A stretch of DNA of 64,000 nt from positions 74,861,986 to 74,925,985 of the forward strand of contig CM047426.1 in assembly GCA_026168455.1 (NCBI GenBank), read 5' to 3'. Position numbers and translations under genes: made by a program. Each line of letters opens with the position of its first letter. Positions within the stretch are counted from its first letter, which is position 1. Source of the stretch: Theocolax elegans (lineage: Eukaryota > Arthropoda > Insecta > Hymenoptera > Cerocephalidae). Shown piece after piece: positions 1 to 14,830 of the stretch. The notes under the pieces are model-generated. The model was not told where the DNA came from, did no database searches, and saw only the letters and a list, made by a program, of their open reading frames with translations.

Positions 1-656
1 TTGAATTTGATTAATAATATACTAAATATTTTGTAACATTAGTAAAAGTGTCACTTTTTCACTTTTTAAATTACCCATGTTGTACCTAGTTAAAAAAATT
101 TGAGTTACAATAAAATTTTACTCTAAGTAAATTGTTGTAAATGATAAATATTTTTATAAATATTTCATGATTGTTTAATCCACTGATATTTTGACATGCG
201 GATATTGTAATTGCATTTATGTGGAGATCAAAATAATCATCGTAAGTAGCATTAAAAAATACGAGGGCACGGCTAACGTCTTCGAAGAAAGGATATATTA
301 AACACATTTAGTTTGGGGTCTTTGTGTTCCGTGCGAGACGCTTAAGAACTAAGTGGGATTTATTATTTTATTTTCTCACGTTGTCAGCTTATTATGTGTC
401 AATGTTTTTTCCGAAAAACGTATTGAATTTATGTAACAATGATGTATTTAGTTAAAAATATTTGTTTAATTAAAGTTAAATGTTTATCTACGCAATGTAC
501 AGTGTGCACGTATTAATTTAAAATTAAGTAACGAAATTTTTGTATAGTATAAAATATAAGAAACTCCAAAGGTAATTACTCTGTCCAGCTCAAACACAAT
601 AAATTCTATTTACTTAACCAGTAAATCTTTAACATACCACCAAACGCTCATCACAG
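1..656. other. AT-rich sequence, nothing recognised
   Basis: AT-rich DNA with short open frames only. I see no splice-framed exon, RNA gene or repeat of note. The 73-codon minus-strand frame at 86-307 has no recognisable domain and no supporting context. Confidence 0.5.
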
Positions 657-975
657 ATTTAGTACATAAGCATACCACGTGTTCTAACCTGGCCACTGCC
701 ACTGTGAAAACGAGGAAAGATCGTATCGTATCTCCAAACAATATCATCGTTACTTTCGGTCGAAGGACAAATTATCGTTCCATCGTGTATAAGACGAAAG
801 GTCTCGTTAGCATCGGTTCCACATCGCGAAGAGGGTCGTTTGGTCAGGGTATCTTCGAGGCTTGTCTATTTCCCACATGTGGGTATACACATCGAAAAAT
901 GAAAGGCGCTCCGGACAAGGGTGTGTCCCTTCGTCTAGGTGCCAGATACAATCGATCCGATGAAGAAAAAAGAAG
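657..975 (+). other. Candidate internal exon, unrecognised product
   Basis: An open frame runs from just after an acceptor-like site (ctcatcacag, ending at 656) to a canonical donor (AG|GTAAGA after 975). The stretch is visibly richer in G+C than its flanks. With the first two bases completing a split codon, the frame is open throughout and ends in a basic tail before an in-frame TAA inside the donor. The encoded residues are basic and match no family I know; two cysteines lie near the middle (CLFPTCGY). No partner exon was found on either side, so it could equally be a conserved non-coding island with a chance open frame. Confidence 0.22.
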
Positions 976-2511
976 GTAAGATATACACTTGGGTGTCGCT
1001 GCTACACAGTTGGTGGCATTTCTTAACTTACTTTACGCAGACATGGCATTTCTTAGACAAACTTTTGGATTATTATTATTATTTTAAATAATATATAATA
1101 TATTTATACACCGATTATTATTATTTTTATATAATATTTAAAATAATATTAATAAATGTATCATTTATTTAATAAATTAAATATTTGCTAAACTAATAAC
1201 GACGTAAAATGTACGTAAATATATCCATTACTATTTTAGATGCTTCTTTAAAAAATAATAAAGTAAGATGTAAAAATAAATGACAAAATAAATAATTTTT
1301 ATTGGGCGTGAAAGTTTTCTGCGTTAATTATACGTCGTGTACAATTATTTTGCATGTCTCGCGCTGCTATTTATTTATGACATTTCCTTCAATTATATGT
1401 ATATATATATATTATATACATACGCAAAGTCGCTGATTAGCCCTGGCAGCATAAATAGAGCGACGTTAAATAACATAAAAAAAAAATATACATACGCACT
1501 TATAATAGCAGAATTACGACAATTATCAACGCCAAAATTATTTGTGTATTATTAATAACTCGGATTTCACATGAAAAAATATCTCGTTTCTCATAGTCAA
1601 CAATACCCGTGATTAAATGTTCAATTTAAGGATTGACAAAGCAGCAGCCTAGATAATAATCTGAAACGAGAAAAAAAAATGTTTTTGTAAGCAATCTTTT
1701 ATTACCTTGACCTCGGTCGGTCATTGGGAGACAATAATTTTCGGCAAAATTGTCGCTCACCGCTTATGGACATGGGCAAATTACGATCTGCGACCAAGGC
1801 AGTTAGTACCTTGATTCCCAGCAAAAGCTGTTAGAACGCAACAAGGTCACCGTACCTTACCACCGTATTAGGTAACATCCGTACTGAATGACAATGTGGA
1901 AACATAAAAGAAATGAACGCAGGGCAAGGAATTAAGAACACAATGAACGATATTTATTCTATATTCTAGTAATGTCTGCAGTATATTTTTTATTTTTACG
2001 ATAATTTTAATCATGCACTTAAGTTTTCTTCAATTATTTTGAATTTTTATTAAAAAGAGAAGACATTTTTTATGTTTTTAAAATTTTATTGATTATTTAA
2101 GGACTTAAAAATTTTTTAATACTTAATCGATAATTACTAGATTACTTCTAAATTATATTTTTAATTATTTTGAAATCATAAACAAAAGAAGATATTATCA
2201 TCATTGAACCAAGTGACAAAAGACTTACTGAGCTATAGTTAATGATAATATCTATTCGATCAAAAGGGTTTATAACGGAATAAACAGGTATTGACGATCA
2301 ATTAGCAGTAAGTTCATTTATCAATAAATCTCATAATCTATGACATTGTTAGATTACACGTTAAACGAAGTTTATTACTTTCCATACCACCTCTTCGTAA
2401 AAAATTGGAACGTCGCTGACAAATTCTATGTTATACTGTTCAATCCCAAATTCACCCAACAAAAATTTACAACGCAGTGTTAGGCATATAAACAAAGGAA
2501 AAATAATACAG

Positions 2512-2580
2512 TAGAAGAGAAGAGAAGAGAAGAGAGGAGAGAAAAGAAGATAAGAAGGAAAAAAAATAAAAATAAAAGAA
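2512..2580. repeat. AG-rich purine microsatellite
   Basis: An imperfect run of AGAAG/AGAGA units passes into an A-rich purine tract on the plus strand. It lies on the edge of a GC-richer island. The long minus-strand frame over it is only the translated pyrimidine repeat. Confidence 0.8.
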
Positions 2581-2599
2581 AATAGTAAAATTCAGAAGC

Positions 2600-2940
2600 A
2601 AAACAAGAAGAGAGGCTCGCTCGCGCAATTTACCAGAGCGATGTAGCAGAACATTTTGGTTTATGGCTTCTCTCGGCGAAAGACGCGTTACACTCGCTTG
2701 GCCGTCGAATCGCCGTGAGCGGGGCGCGTGCGCGATTATCATAAAAATTGAGAGAGCCATGGCTTTGATTTACCGCCTAGCTAGGTAAAGGAGCCTCAAG
2801 AGGAATTCAACGGGGTTTTCTTACGCGAAAATACAACCGCTCTTTAAGATGGTTTTTCATCAATTTTCCATCCCGAGTGAGTTTGGCTTCTCTCCGTTCT
2901 CTCCTCCTTCGTTTATGCATAAGCCAGTTTACGCGTTGTA
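2600..2940. promoter_or_regulatory. GC-richer island, possible regulatory DNA
   Basis: This block contains several CpG-containing words (gctcgctcgcgc, ggggcgcgtgcgcg) in otherwise AT-rich DNA, beside the AG microsatellite. No coding frame with splice sites was found. Such islands in insect genomes are often promoters or conserved enhancers, but nothing here identifies a target gene. Confidence 0.25.
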
Positions 2941-4221
2941 AACTTACTCAAACTTTCGGGACGACGCACTTGCTTTAATAACAAATTTTCTTGGTCGAGA
3001 AAAAATCCTGGCTGTAAAGTGACTTCATTAAATCGACCATTTTCCTATCTTCCTATGTAACGGTATTTAGAATTCTCCGTTGTTTTGTATCATTTAAGAG
3101 TTCATTCAAGTAGGTAGGTTTAAAGATTCTTCGCTTTGCATAAATGCACTTATCAACCGATTTGAAAATCTAATGCGCTCTTGGATTTATATGAGTGGGT
3201 ATACAGTTTAGTTGATTTTCTTTTGAGTGCAGGGTTTTTGTTACTTTTGCATTGTGACATGACATTACCTTCTGTTCCATTACAATACAAATCATCTCTA
3301 ATTTTTTTATCTATATAAAGAATGCATCTTTTAATGCATTTCTTAATAAAGATGTGAGATAAATTCGCGGATGTATCATCAGTCAATCAAGCTTACAATG
3401 CATGTAATAACCTCTCCAAATATTTTTAATAAAAAATTTGTATACATATTACATTAAAATCTATAAATAATATTTTATCAATATAACAATAATATTGAAA
3501 TCAAAGACATAGATTCGTTGCGTGACAAACGTATATATATCTTTTGATTTTATCAGTTTAATATAAACAGTATAACCGAAATTTGAAGAATAACAATTTT
3601 GAGTTTACGAAAGGTTATTTATGAAAGTATAATCTTGTTCATTTAAAATAATAATATTTGTATAGCGGTATTTAAATTTGAACGTTTAGAATAAAAAGTA
3701 ACTATAAATTGGTACGCGTCATCAAAATTTAATTAAATCATAATAGTTCGGTGAAGTAGTGGGTATACATTTCCGAGGGTCAACATTTTGCATCCCCCAC
3801 GTTTTGAAGCTGGAAATCGAAAGGGCCGTCGTTAAGATTTCCCAAGGGTCCATCTATCCATTTGCATACGTTATAGCGTTATTTTATTCGAGCTGCTCTC
3901 GGCTCTCCCTTCCTATCTATATAGATGTATACCATCCAACTAAATTTGCCGAGCTGTTTCTATCTATAACTCGATCTTCCATTTCCTTACCGTTTGAATT
4001 TTGTAGATACTATTGCCGTTTACCTTGAAAAATGCCATCGTATTATATTTTTATTATCATCGTTCAAGTTTTACCTTCGCTTCATTTAACATTCTATAAA
4101 AAATGTAGTACCGTCTTTCATTACAGGTAAATTATGTTATTATATAAAAAATATAATAATTTAATGTAGATTTAATCGATACCAAATTTTAAATATTTAA
4201 AATATATAGTTTGCTCCGTTG

Positions 4222-4244
4222 ATATATATATATATATATATATA
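4222..4244. repeat. (TA)n microsatellite
   Basis: A pure TA dinucleotide run of about 23 bases in an AT-rich context. Confidence 0.9.
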
Positions 4245-7200
4245 GTTATTATTGATAATCGTTATTATACGTTTTTATCCGAATTTCAGTATTATATGTT
4301 AAGAAGCATTTATTTAACTACTGCTTTTCGTTCAACAAAATGTACTTGTGCGGCGTAATACTTGAACTAAAGATGAGTTCAATTTTACAACTTTGATAAA
4401 TATAGATTTACGATAAAGTATTACCAACAAAACCAAAAGTTAGCTTGTTTAAAAATTAATCTTTTAATGGATTTATAGAGTTCGTTAAAAAGTTTTGCGA
4501 AACAGCAATATTACTTATCAATATGAAACATAAATTTTAGAAAATTTATGTAAAAATTATAATAAAAAAGTTTCACTTTAATTTCTCGAATCAATATCAA
4601 TATCACTTGGTACAGCTAAAAAAGGAAATGAATTTGAAGAACAAAGTATCCTTTTGCAATGTGAATTGATGCGCACGTAGAGCAGTGACTTTTTGCCGTG
4701 CTATTCGAGATGGCGCCGTCTCGTAAGCCTTAATTTAACGTCTACACCCGTGCAAGAACAAGGTAGGGGCACGAAATCCGACGAAAATACGAGGACCGCG
4801 TGTCGGAAATCCGAGACTCTAAGGTGTCTCGTTAAACCGTATTTAAGGGATGAGAGAACCGATGTTTACGTGACTTTTTTCATTTCCAAAGTATTGTTGG
4901 CCAAAGGAAGGAAAAAGTACGAAACAATCTTTTGTTACGAAATATACGAAATTTATAGGGACAACGTACGTCAGTATGAAAAAATTATTGGTATAAATTA
5001 TTATTTAAAAGAATATTTTAAATCATGATCCTAGTTAAGTGTTTTACATGTATCAAGGACTATATTATTCGATATTTACCCATAAAATTACCATTAAATT
5101 CGAGCATATGTATATATAAGAATTAGCGATTTATTCACTAAATGTTACGCGGACATACAATCGTTTAAAAAAACCGTTTTCATTGTTATCTCTATGAAAT
5201 CAAATCAATATTTATTATCATCTAAAATTTTATTTATTTAATACTCCAATTCATCTATTGTACTGTTGCGAATAATTTATAGCTTCATATACAAGAAAGT
5301 TAAATTTATATTTATTTATTAAATAAAACAACAATCACGATGCACATATATTATTGTACAACGATCATTGGCATATCTCACGTTTAGAATGACAACAATA
5401 TGCGCTGTAACTAACAAAATTTTTTCAGCGTAATAGAGCAGGAACCTCACATAGAACTTGGATATCTCAATGAAATTTATAGTTGCCGTAAGTTTTATTT
5501 TCTTCGGCTTTTATTTACACCTTGACGTCTGTATCTCTCGCGTAGTACGCGAATTGCTCGGGGGCAAATAATACGATTAATTTATGCAAATTCGTCAATA
5601 CTGATGCGCGACAACTTTGCGTTATGATTTACGCTCGAACATAGAAAATACAAAAAATGTTTATATAGGGAGAGATGACTGCTATCGAATATTTATGAAT
5701 ATGAATGTTTAATTCATAAACCGTGGTTCTGCTCACTGTCCTTGAACGAAATTCAGTGGCACGTATTAAAAATTCATGCACGTTTTTTTGTCAAGCTTCT
5801 ATACTTTTTCTTTTTTGACAATTTTTTACTCGTTTATTTGATCAATTGGTTTTTGTTTCTTGGTGCGATGGTTACTCATCATAATTTCTATAGTTGTGGG
5901 AACGAATAATAAATATTTATGCTGGTACAGCATTCATTATATTTTTGTTAATACAATATTTATATACGAACTCTTCTACAGTGAAAAATTGTAGTTTTAA
6001 AAAGGATTGTGTGAGATTACGTCCGTAGCAAAATTACGGTAATAATATTGTACGATAAATGTTATTATTAATGTGTAAATAATTCATATACATTAATAAA
6101 CGTGACGTTCATAATTAATAAAAACACTGTGATGCGAAATTATTTCATACGACGTATGTACTGTAATTAATAAATAATATTTAATATTACAGTATTTTAA
6201 AATATTGTACTTAACGATTTTTAATATTGTAATCATAACATAAAATATGATTTTGTAAACGTGCGCGAATAAATATTTTTGATACAATATACGTAAAATC
6301 GTATTTTCCGTTAATTGCATAAAAAATATTGTTCAATACACGTGTGAAAGTAATTTTCATTCGTTTAAAAATCAAAACATTCACACTATAGTATCGAAAA
6401 ATACTATTTCAATAAAGGTTAATTTCAATCATTTAAATTTAATATATTACGTTCAATGTTCATTTGTTGTTATAATTTAAATTCAAATGCAAAAAAGTTT
6501 CGTCTCTTAGGTCAAAAATGTAATTCAGTTTAGGTAAGAAAATATTGTTGAACGTACGTTACAAATGCGCAAAACCATTACCTCTTTTACAATTACGAAA
6601 GGAGATAGAACAAAGCGGCAATTTTGATAAAAATCGTTTAAAAAATGAGAATTCCGAAGCGTTTTTCACGTACAATGTAGGCGAAGGTCGTTTTGCTGGT
6701 CAACCAACGACGCACCGGTTGTGTTTCGCGACCGCGGCGGTGCTGATGGACGGTGAACGAGCTCGATAAGTCGACGAGAGAGGGGCGAGCAAATCGCTTG
6801 GACGCTGCCTGTCGAAGCCTCGGTCGACGCTAATGCGTCTAACCGCTTGGTGAATAGACTCTTGCGAATAAAGTATATACATATACCTATAGTCGCTCAG
6901 CTATTTCGATGCAATTTATCGACAACGGTGTTGACAAAACTCTTCATTCTACAGATTTTATTTTTATTTTTACGATAAGACGTTTATTTTTCTCATTTAA
7001 AAATAATAATACTTGAATGATAAAGTTATTTTTTTTAATACAAAGTATCATATTTGATTTTGTTGTTACTGTGACGTTAGTTATATGATACCTGCTTCCT
7101 TGATTGCATAATTTGAACGTCACACTAACGGTAGAGTATTGGAAAGTAAGAGAAAATGTTTCAATTTTTATAACGACACAAAGATATTCATACACTGAGA

Positions 7201-7789
7201 GAAAGAAATGTTTGTGACAAAGACATGGTGTATTATTTTTTAGACATTGATATTGATCTATAATAAAATTATATTTAAATAGATATTAACTATGAAGATT
7301 TAAGCAAAATAGAAATCAATCAATCAAATAATGCTTAACTGTAAAGAAATATTCATTTACTCATATTTATAAGTCATTAGATCAGATTTTCACGGTTAAT
7401 AAATGTTGATTGAAATATTCTTTTCTCTTGGTGTAATTAAATAAACTATCCAATAATTTATATTTAATGAACTGCGTATACTTTCATATACAAGAAATTG
7501 TAAATTCTTATATTTTATATAGAGCATGCGTGGTAAGTTAATCGTAAGTTAATTAAAGAGATTAACGTAGGATAGACAAATAGGATCAATCCGTTATACT
7601 AAGAAATAATTTGTCATATTTTTCACTGGTAACTTTTTCAGAGTTCTATTTTAATTAACGAAGTGTAATTTAGATAGTTGTAATGGTGGGTCACGTAATT
7701 GTTGTCATCATCAGAATTAAATCACTTAACCGATATCTTCGTGATTACGAATGCAGAATGTGTAATGAAATTTCTTAAGTGTAAAGAAA

Positions 7790-8240
7790 AAAGTAGTTAT
7801 TTCAGTTAAACGTAGCCAACGAAATTTTTCCTAAACGAGGTAGTCGCTTAAAGGAAGAGAGAAAGAAAAAATAAATGCAGAAGACAACATTGCCCGGACG
7901 TAGTGAGATAGAAAAACGAGCTAAAGGAAACGTACATAACGACTGCGATCGCGGAAGTTGACGACAAGCCGGAGCAGAAGTAGGAAAGCGGCAGTTATTT
8001 CGCGCTTCCTGATGTTCGCCGACGATTCAAGGCTACCAGTACACGTATGTGTACATGCGAGGAACGTTAAATGTCGAAAGAGCGAGCGAGAAAGAGACTT
8101 CGATAAGACCGAGGGCTCTAATCACCAAGCGAGTTAATTAACGTACACGCGAGATTGCTCGCTCGAATACGTATTGCCAGGAGATGAAGAAGAAGAAGGG
8201 AAATAGAAGATGAGAATGAGAGGAAGGAACTCAGATTCAC
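7790..8240. promoter_or_regulatory. GC-richer island with palindromic homeodomain-like site
   Basis: A block denser in G+C and CpG than its surroundings. It includes the palindrome GTTAATTAAC (a homeodomain-type core) and purine-rich runs such as gagcgagcgagaaagaga. I see no open frame with splice sites. It is best read as candidate conserved regulatory DNA, from composition only. Confidence 0.22.
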
Positions 8241-11200
8241 TGATTTCGCAATTGTTTCGCTTTATTTTTCGATTATTCTGTATTTTAACTTTTTTTTTTA
8301 CCTATCTGGTATTATAATTATACCCCGGGTATCACTCTCGGTAGATTTCATTTTATACCTTCGTGTATTTTAATTTTCGATTGATCAGTTATACTCCTCA
8401 AATTAATACATACAAATTACTCACATTAAAATTGGTGTGTTCAAAAATTGGTTTTCAACATCAAAATGTTTGTATTAAATTTGCTTTAAATAACGTTCAC
8501 CCCATTGTATAAAAATTGAAGTTTCCACAATAGAAAAATTTTAAAGTGCAATTTTATGTACTTGTTGGCCTTCGCAATTTTTCTTGATGCTTAAGAATAT
8601 TAAAGATGCAATGGTCGAAAAGATGGAAGAAAATGAAAAACGCATAAGATGAAAAATCGTAGGTCGGTAGGTACGCGTATGTGTGCAATAGTCTTCCCGG
8701 AATTCGCGGAGAAGCAATAATCCTAAGATGCAATCTTGAAAAAAGCCTTGGAGGGTTACTTTCGTGCGATCTGCTTCACGCACGCGTACCCGAGAAAAAG
8801 AAGGGTAAATAAGCGACAACAGGTAGAATAGTCGGTGAATTTGTGGCCTATACAGAAATAGACGCGCCATAAGGGAAAAACGAAGGGAAAAGCGTCCGGC
8901 AAACAAATCAAGAGGGGGGCAAGAAAACGAGAATAACCAAACTTCAGCTACCGCGCAAATAAATGGAGAGGAGGAGAGATAACGAGGATAAAGAGAGAAA
9001 GAAGTAATCTCCTATGCCAAGCTACGTCGGTATATAATACACCTTATATTTCTCTTTACTTCGTTTTTCTGTAGCGCGCGTTTTCTCGCCTCGCGATCTC
9101 GTTTTACCTCCTCCTTCATTTCCCCTGCGAAAGATGGGTATTAAAGTGCACGAGGCACAAACTTCTCTCGATCTTGGTGTACATTGTATTTGAGGCGCGC
9201 GATTTGCATCGGTTGCGACCACTCGGAGAGTTTACCGTTTCAATTATTTCTCTACTCTGGACAATGGCCATTTCTTTTTTTTACCTCTGTGTACCTCTCT
9301 GCTTTTCGTTCTTTTGTCAACATCAAATTGTTTCGAATAAAATTGTACTGTATAAATGGAAATACTTGTTTCTCTTTCCAGAGTATTTTTTACACATTTT
9401 TTAGTGTTTCCAACGGGTCATGATTTCTGTTGATTCGAATGACTTTATACGATGGCGAATTTGCAGATTAAATTTTGTGTAATCGCGAGATGTGGTTTAA
9501 TATGCTAAAAATACTTTAATACGATTAATCGTTCTTTGAAAAAGAAAAAACAATATTTTCACTAACATGTTTCTTACAGAAATCGTGTTAAAACAGATTA
9601 TATTTTCTGCAGACAAAAAAATATCAATCTTTTCAAGAAATTTTTCATAATTTTGCATTTCTCTCATAAAACAATCGATTGATCAGGAAGTTGAACATTA
9701 AACGCATTGGAAATTATATTTTATAACGCCTCACAGATAACAACTAGCTTGATTCACGCACTTTTTCATAGTTCGAGCTTTTCACTCTTAAATTTTAAAC
9801 GAAATGTCGCACTTTCTACTTTCACTATATTCAACAGTATAAAACGAAATTGCAGAAAGTAAAAATTTTGAATTGTATAGCGGTTGCCCAACCTGATCAC
9901 CCCTGCAAAGCTCTCAGATATTTCCTACGCGTATCTATCCAATTGCGTTAATAAGCATAATGGAGGATTGCCTGGTACGTAGAAAAGTAAATAAAAAAAA
10001 GGGCTCAGAACCGGTCGCAGGATGTTGAACATGCGAATTGCTACCTGGCTTTCAACCTGCGCGCGTGCAATTAAATAGCGAGATAATGTGGCGCCCTAGA
10101 GTACAGACAAACTTTGTTTCTCTACGTTATTTCCTCTCTGAGCTGGGTTAAATTGTCTCCCGATACGGCGCTGCAGCTAATATTAGACTTGTCCGATGTA
10201 AACGACGCGATGTATCCTTTATTGTGTCGTTCTCCGTTTTCGTTGTTGTCGCGTTGATGACACACATTATGTATTATAATTGAATTAAAATTCTTGGCTT
10301 TGTAGATCCACGAACTGGTTTCGACAATTTCGTTATGCATTCTCGTAATCACCGCTTGTTATTGCACACTGTGTCCTTGCAATTGTTGGACAGGATATTT
10401 TTAATTGTGGTAATAAAACCTACATTTTAGTAAGGGTTGCTGCTTATTATTGCTTCTATACGTTCCATTATATGAAATTATTTTTTCTTCTCCGAATTCC
10501 ATACTATTGATTCAACGAAATATAACAGATATACGCAATGTGAATCGGTGAATTAGTTTTACGCTTAAATATTCGCTTGCTTAATTTCTGATCACATTTG
10601 CAATTTTTGATTACTAATTTATTTCCTCATCATATTTTTTATATTATAAAGTATTTTTTTAACCTAATTATGTTAATAGAGTGATGTTTCTTATTGGACG
10701 CGAATAGCTTTACTATATGCCCACTGTATATTTATTCAATTAGTAATAAATTTAATATTTTTCTGTGTATAGTTAACAAACATAAATTATAGGTATTTGT
10801 CCACGTTATTTTGGTATCTATTATTGCAATATAAGTTTACAATTGTTTACCAAAAGCAGACAAGATATAAGAACTTAGTCCGATAATTATTAATCAACTT
10901 AGAATTGTATTTAATTAAATAAACATTTCTCAGAGTCATTGTTTTGTTTGTAAAAAATTTTAAAGACGATTATAACTATTCAAATTTATTGTATGCATGA
11001 ACAATGATTTAAAAAATAATAAAACCATTTATTTGTCACAATTAATTACCTCTTATTTTATAATTCGATCGAGCGTTAGCGAGTGAGGACTAAACAGCTT
11101 GTTATCGATGTACAATAATAACAGAGGTTGGAGAATCGGAATGATTTATTAGAGATACACGGAAAAAGTGATTTATTAATCTACATCTGATGAATGTGGT

Positions 11201-14200
11201 GATGTAAATAAAAATAAATGGTAACAACCACAAATTATTTGGACCTTTGTGAAATAAAATAATCATTTGAATTTAATTACGCGCAATTAATAACAATATA
11301 TTTTAAGAAATTGTATTACAAAATAACTAACGCTGAACAAAAATAAATGAAATAAGGATTAGATATTTTTAAACAAACAAATGTAATATTTATACCTTAA
11401 AAAATAATAACCTACTATTTACACAGAATGCAGGTTGTTCAACTTATCCGAAAAATATTTTTCCCGAACCTTTAGACTAATAGCAGCCCATAACCTCGAA
11501 ATTCTTCTCTAACTTCGAAATGTTCATTAATTCACAACCACCACAGCAGTGAACTTGTAACTCATAAAAGAATTTCGACTCCAGAAAAAAGTTATAGCAG
11601 ACAATCGTCGCGAAATTCCAATAATCTCTGCTAAAATCATTTTCCTTCGTAGCATTTACACCGTTCGAGTTGAAATTACCAAAGTAGCTCGTAAAAAAAA
11701 TGTTAGTCCAAAAAGAAGGCAGCAGGTCGGTAGTAAAAAAGGAGGGTATCAAGGAGGGGTCTCTTGCCCTCTTCGTAAAAGCGGATGTGTGTGGAAATGT
11801 AAGTTGGAACAATAACCATGAATAAATCGCGGCAATGGTCATTCGAATTGGTATTGGGTTACTGCGCGGGTTTTCTATGTGTAACTTTCAGATCCAACAC
11901 ATAATGCTTGAAGGGGCGAAATGCTCAACGAATCGGGCGGTAACACGTAAAAAAGTAATCGCAAGAAGTAACGTGTCGTTTTATTTGCAGAGCTACATTA
12001 GATATCACTGGAATTGATTTTTTTAGTTATTTCATGAATTATTTAGTTACTCAAAAGTAGTTTAAGTGTACTTTGGTTTCTTCTTTTACGATTTATCACA
12101 TGTAGAATTTTTTTAACATTATTTATTAAATAAAATGTGAATATATTTTAGAAATATGAAATTATTTAATAATTGAAAAACTATATTGCGCAAAACACAC
12201 GTATATAATGTTCAAAATTAAAACAGCTTAAAAATTTTGAAAAATTTTATAAAAATAAATAGTATGAATATTCCTATTAATACATATACTTCTAAAATGT
12301 AGACAAATAAACCTTAATTGACACCCTTAAAAGAAAGTAAAATAGCTTTTATACCTCGTTTTGTGGTGGCTATAATATAAAAACTTACGGGACGGCTTTG
12401 AAACGATTTTGCGAGTATTTGAGTTAGTTGTATTAAGCACAAAAGGAGAGATGTAAGTCCTCGATTAGAAGAAATGAGAATTTTGAATGTAAGCGATACA
12501 AAGGAAACTAGGGTAAAAGACTGAGGGTGGTTCGAAATAAAAAGATATTGTACGTACACTGGTTAGGTTATAATTCAAAGATATTTTTTACAACGAAATG
12601 GTCGTAAAGCATGCAGGTTTCCTGGCTCTTATCCAATTACTTGAATTATAAAAACTTTTTTCTACATAATTTACTTCTCTATCATAATAGTCATATTCTT
12701 TAAACATCAAAAATATTACATTGTAACGTTTTGAAATATTTCTTTTGATGAATCAAATAATATTCATTAACGCTCAAAACAATAAACGGTTCAATATAAT
12801 TTCCTGACATTTGAACTAAATCGTACTATGGTTATCGACATGAACTTATTACGTCAATCCAGAGAGTACAACTTAAATTATAAATTGAACTAAACTTCCG
12901 TAATTGAAATTTGTCAATTTTACAATATAGATTCGATTCATTCGTTAGAAATTGTACAACGCCTAGAAGCATTAATTAAAACTTTTTTTACCCACAAATA
13001 ATCAACAAAGAAAAGACTAGGTAATTAATTTGAAGTAAATATTTAACCACGCATTAGCTCACATCTAGGAAAGAAAAAATTAGAGACGTTAAAGTGGCGA
13101 GATAAACGGAGTCATTTACTTAAAATACGTGGGTAAGTTAGCGTTAGCATTTCACAAATTTAAAATCACTCAACCAGCAGCAGCAAAACAAACACAACGT
13201 ACCGACGACCCGAGAAAAAGAGAAACTCCAATAGCGAAACGATGAGGGAAGGTAGATCACCACGAAGGGGACGAGTAAACGAGGCTAACAAAAAAACCAG
13301 AAATAAAGTATAGGAGGAGAGAAAACATCGCATGCGATTGAGTGTTGGTCTACCGACGCTACCAGGCTGCAGGAGATTATTCTAATTAAACGTAATACAG
13401 AAGATGCAGGGCATTGATCGCTACTAGTGTCCAGTAAAACTTTTCTTCAGTTCCTTCCTTTTCGGTTCATCTTTGGATTTTCATACAGCAATGATGATGC
13501 TACTAAAATCGATGCTTCTCAGTGAAATATCCATTTTAATATAATTTTGGAAGGCTATCTAATTCGAAGAAATAATATAATCAACAAAAGTCCCTGTTAT
13601 TTCTAAGTTATCTAACGACCGTACAGACTACATGTTGTACAGCTTTGTGCGTTTACAGCATTATCAATTTTTGAATTTAAATATAGGTTACGTTTTGAAG
13701 GTAGCCCGTTAGTTGATACCCTTTGGAAATAAATGGGTTTAGTATACAATGAACAAGGATATGGATTGTAATAAAATGTTATATCAGGTATATATCTAAA
13801 CAACGTCTTCAGGAACGACTATTGCTTTGTCTCGCGATGAGAGCCATGCCGTGTGCACCGGGAGTCATAATACAAGATCAACATCGACGATCACAAGATT
13901 TTTACCTAAATAAATACTGCATTGTCGCATGGTATTATATTACTCTACTTGTACAAAATCCCGAATCGAGTTTACGGTTTTATTCAACTCGAGAATTGGT
14001 ATATATTTTATATCAACAGAGGCTATATAAATAATCCAACAAAATTCAGCGCGTAGTCCGAAGACTTAAACAGTTTACACATTAACGTTACCAGATAAGA
14101 GAAGATACTTCTAATGAATGAAAAATTTTATTTGTAAAAATTAAAATTTATAATTATTGTAATCTTACATTAGCGCAATAATGATTACTTATTATATAAT

Positions 14201-14539
14201 ATATTCTGTCGTGTAGACTATACCGCTAAGTCGTTAGTGTAAAACGACGGTAAGTCATTTAGAGCTATTTTACACGATAATTTGTTTCGATGAAATAATA
14301 TATAAAATCTAGAAAAAGTACACCGATATTCGAAATCTATCATCGCGTGTACAGTTAAATTTATTAGAGTAGGTCTACCTACGATGAGAATTTGATAACA
14401 ACCTTTGAATAGTTTTCCTGCTGGTGGAAAAACTGCGAAGCCTCAAGTAGCGGAAACCGTAAGATCCGATGAAAACCCCAGGAGTTGTCTACAAAAATAC
14501 TAAGCTCGAATAATAAAAATAATCTCGAAAATCGTTATC

Positions 14540-14830
14540 GCGAAAGGGAAACAGGAAGCAAGCGTGCGATCATCCGCGAACGATTCCCTCCGGGTTCACC
14601 GAGTGGCTTTCATCGATAATTGTTGAACTTTGCCGAGATAACGCGAGAGTGCGGCCCCTAACGTTCGATCGCACGTTATGGCAGTGAGGCCGTTGTTTGC
14701 TACTGCTGCTGTTGCTTCCTCCATTGGAATTCTTGTACGAGTGCAGTCGAGTTTCGATAGAGGAAATATTATATCCTACGAAGAGTAAGGTTCGACCAGT
14801 TTCTTTTCTCCCCGGGAGTAGATATTTTTT
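14540..14830. other. GC-richer island with a 36-codon hydrophobic-start ORF
   Basis: A GC-richer block containing an ATG-initiated frame at 14678-14788 (+) of 36 codons. Its N-terminus is signal-like (MAVRPLFATAAVASSIGIL). No good donor was found inside the frame, so it may be a chance frame in a conserved island, a small peptide, or an upstream exon for the candidate at 15,130. It was not recognised as any family. Confidence 0.2.

Noticed and set aside
2467..2760. 97-codon minus-strand frame rich in F, L and S
   Set aside because: It is a translation of the AG microsatellite and its GC-rich neighbour.
11477..11842. 121-codon minus-strand frame with several cysteines
   Set aside because: A hydrophobic start could mimic a secreted protein, but there is no family resemblance, and frames of this length are expected by chance over 36 kb.
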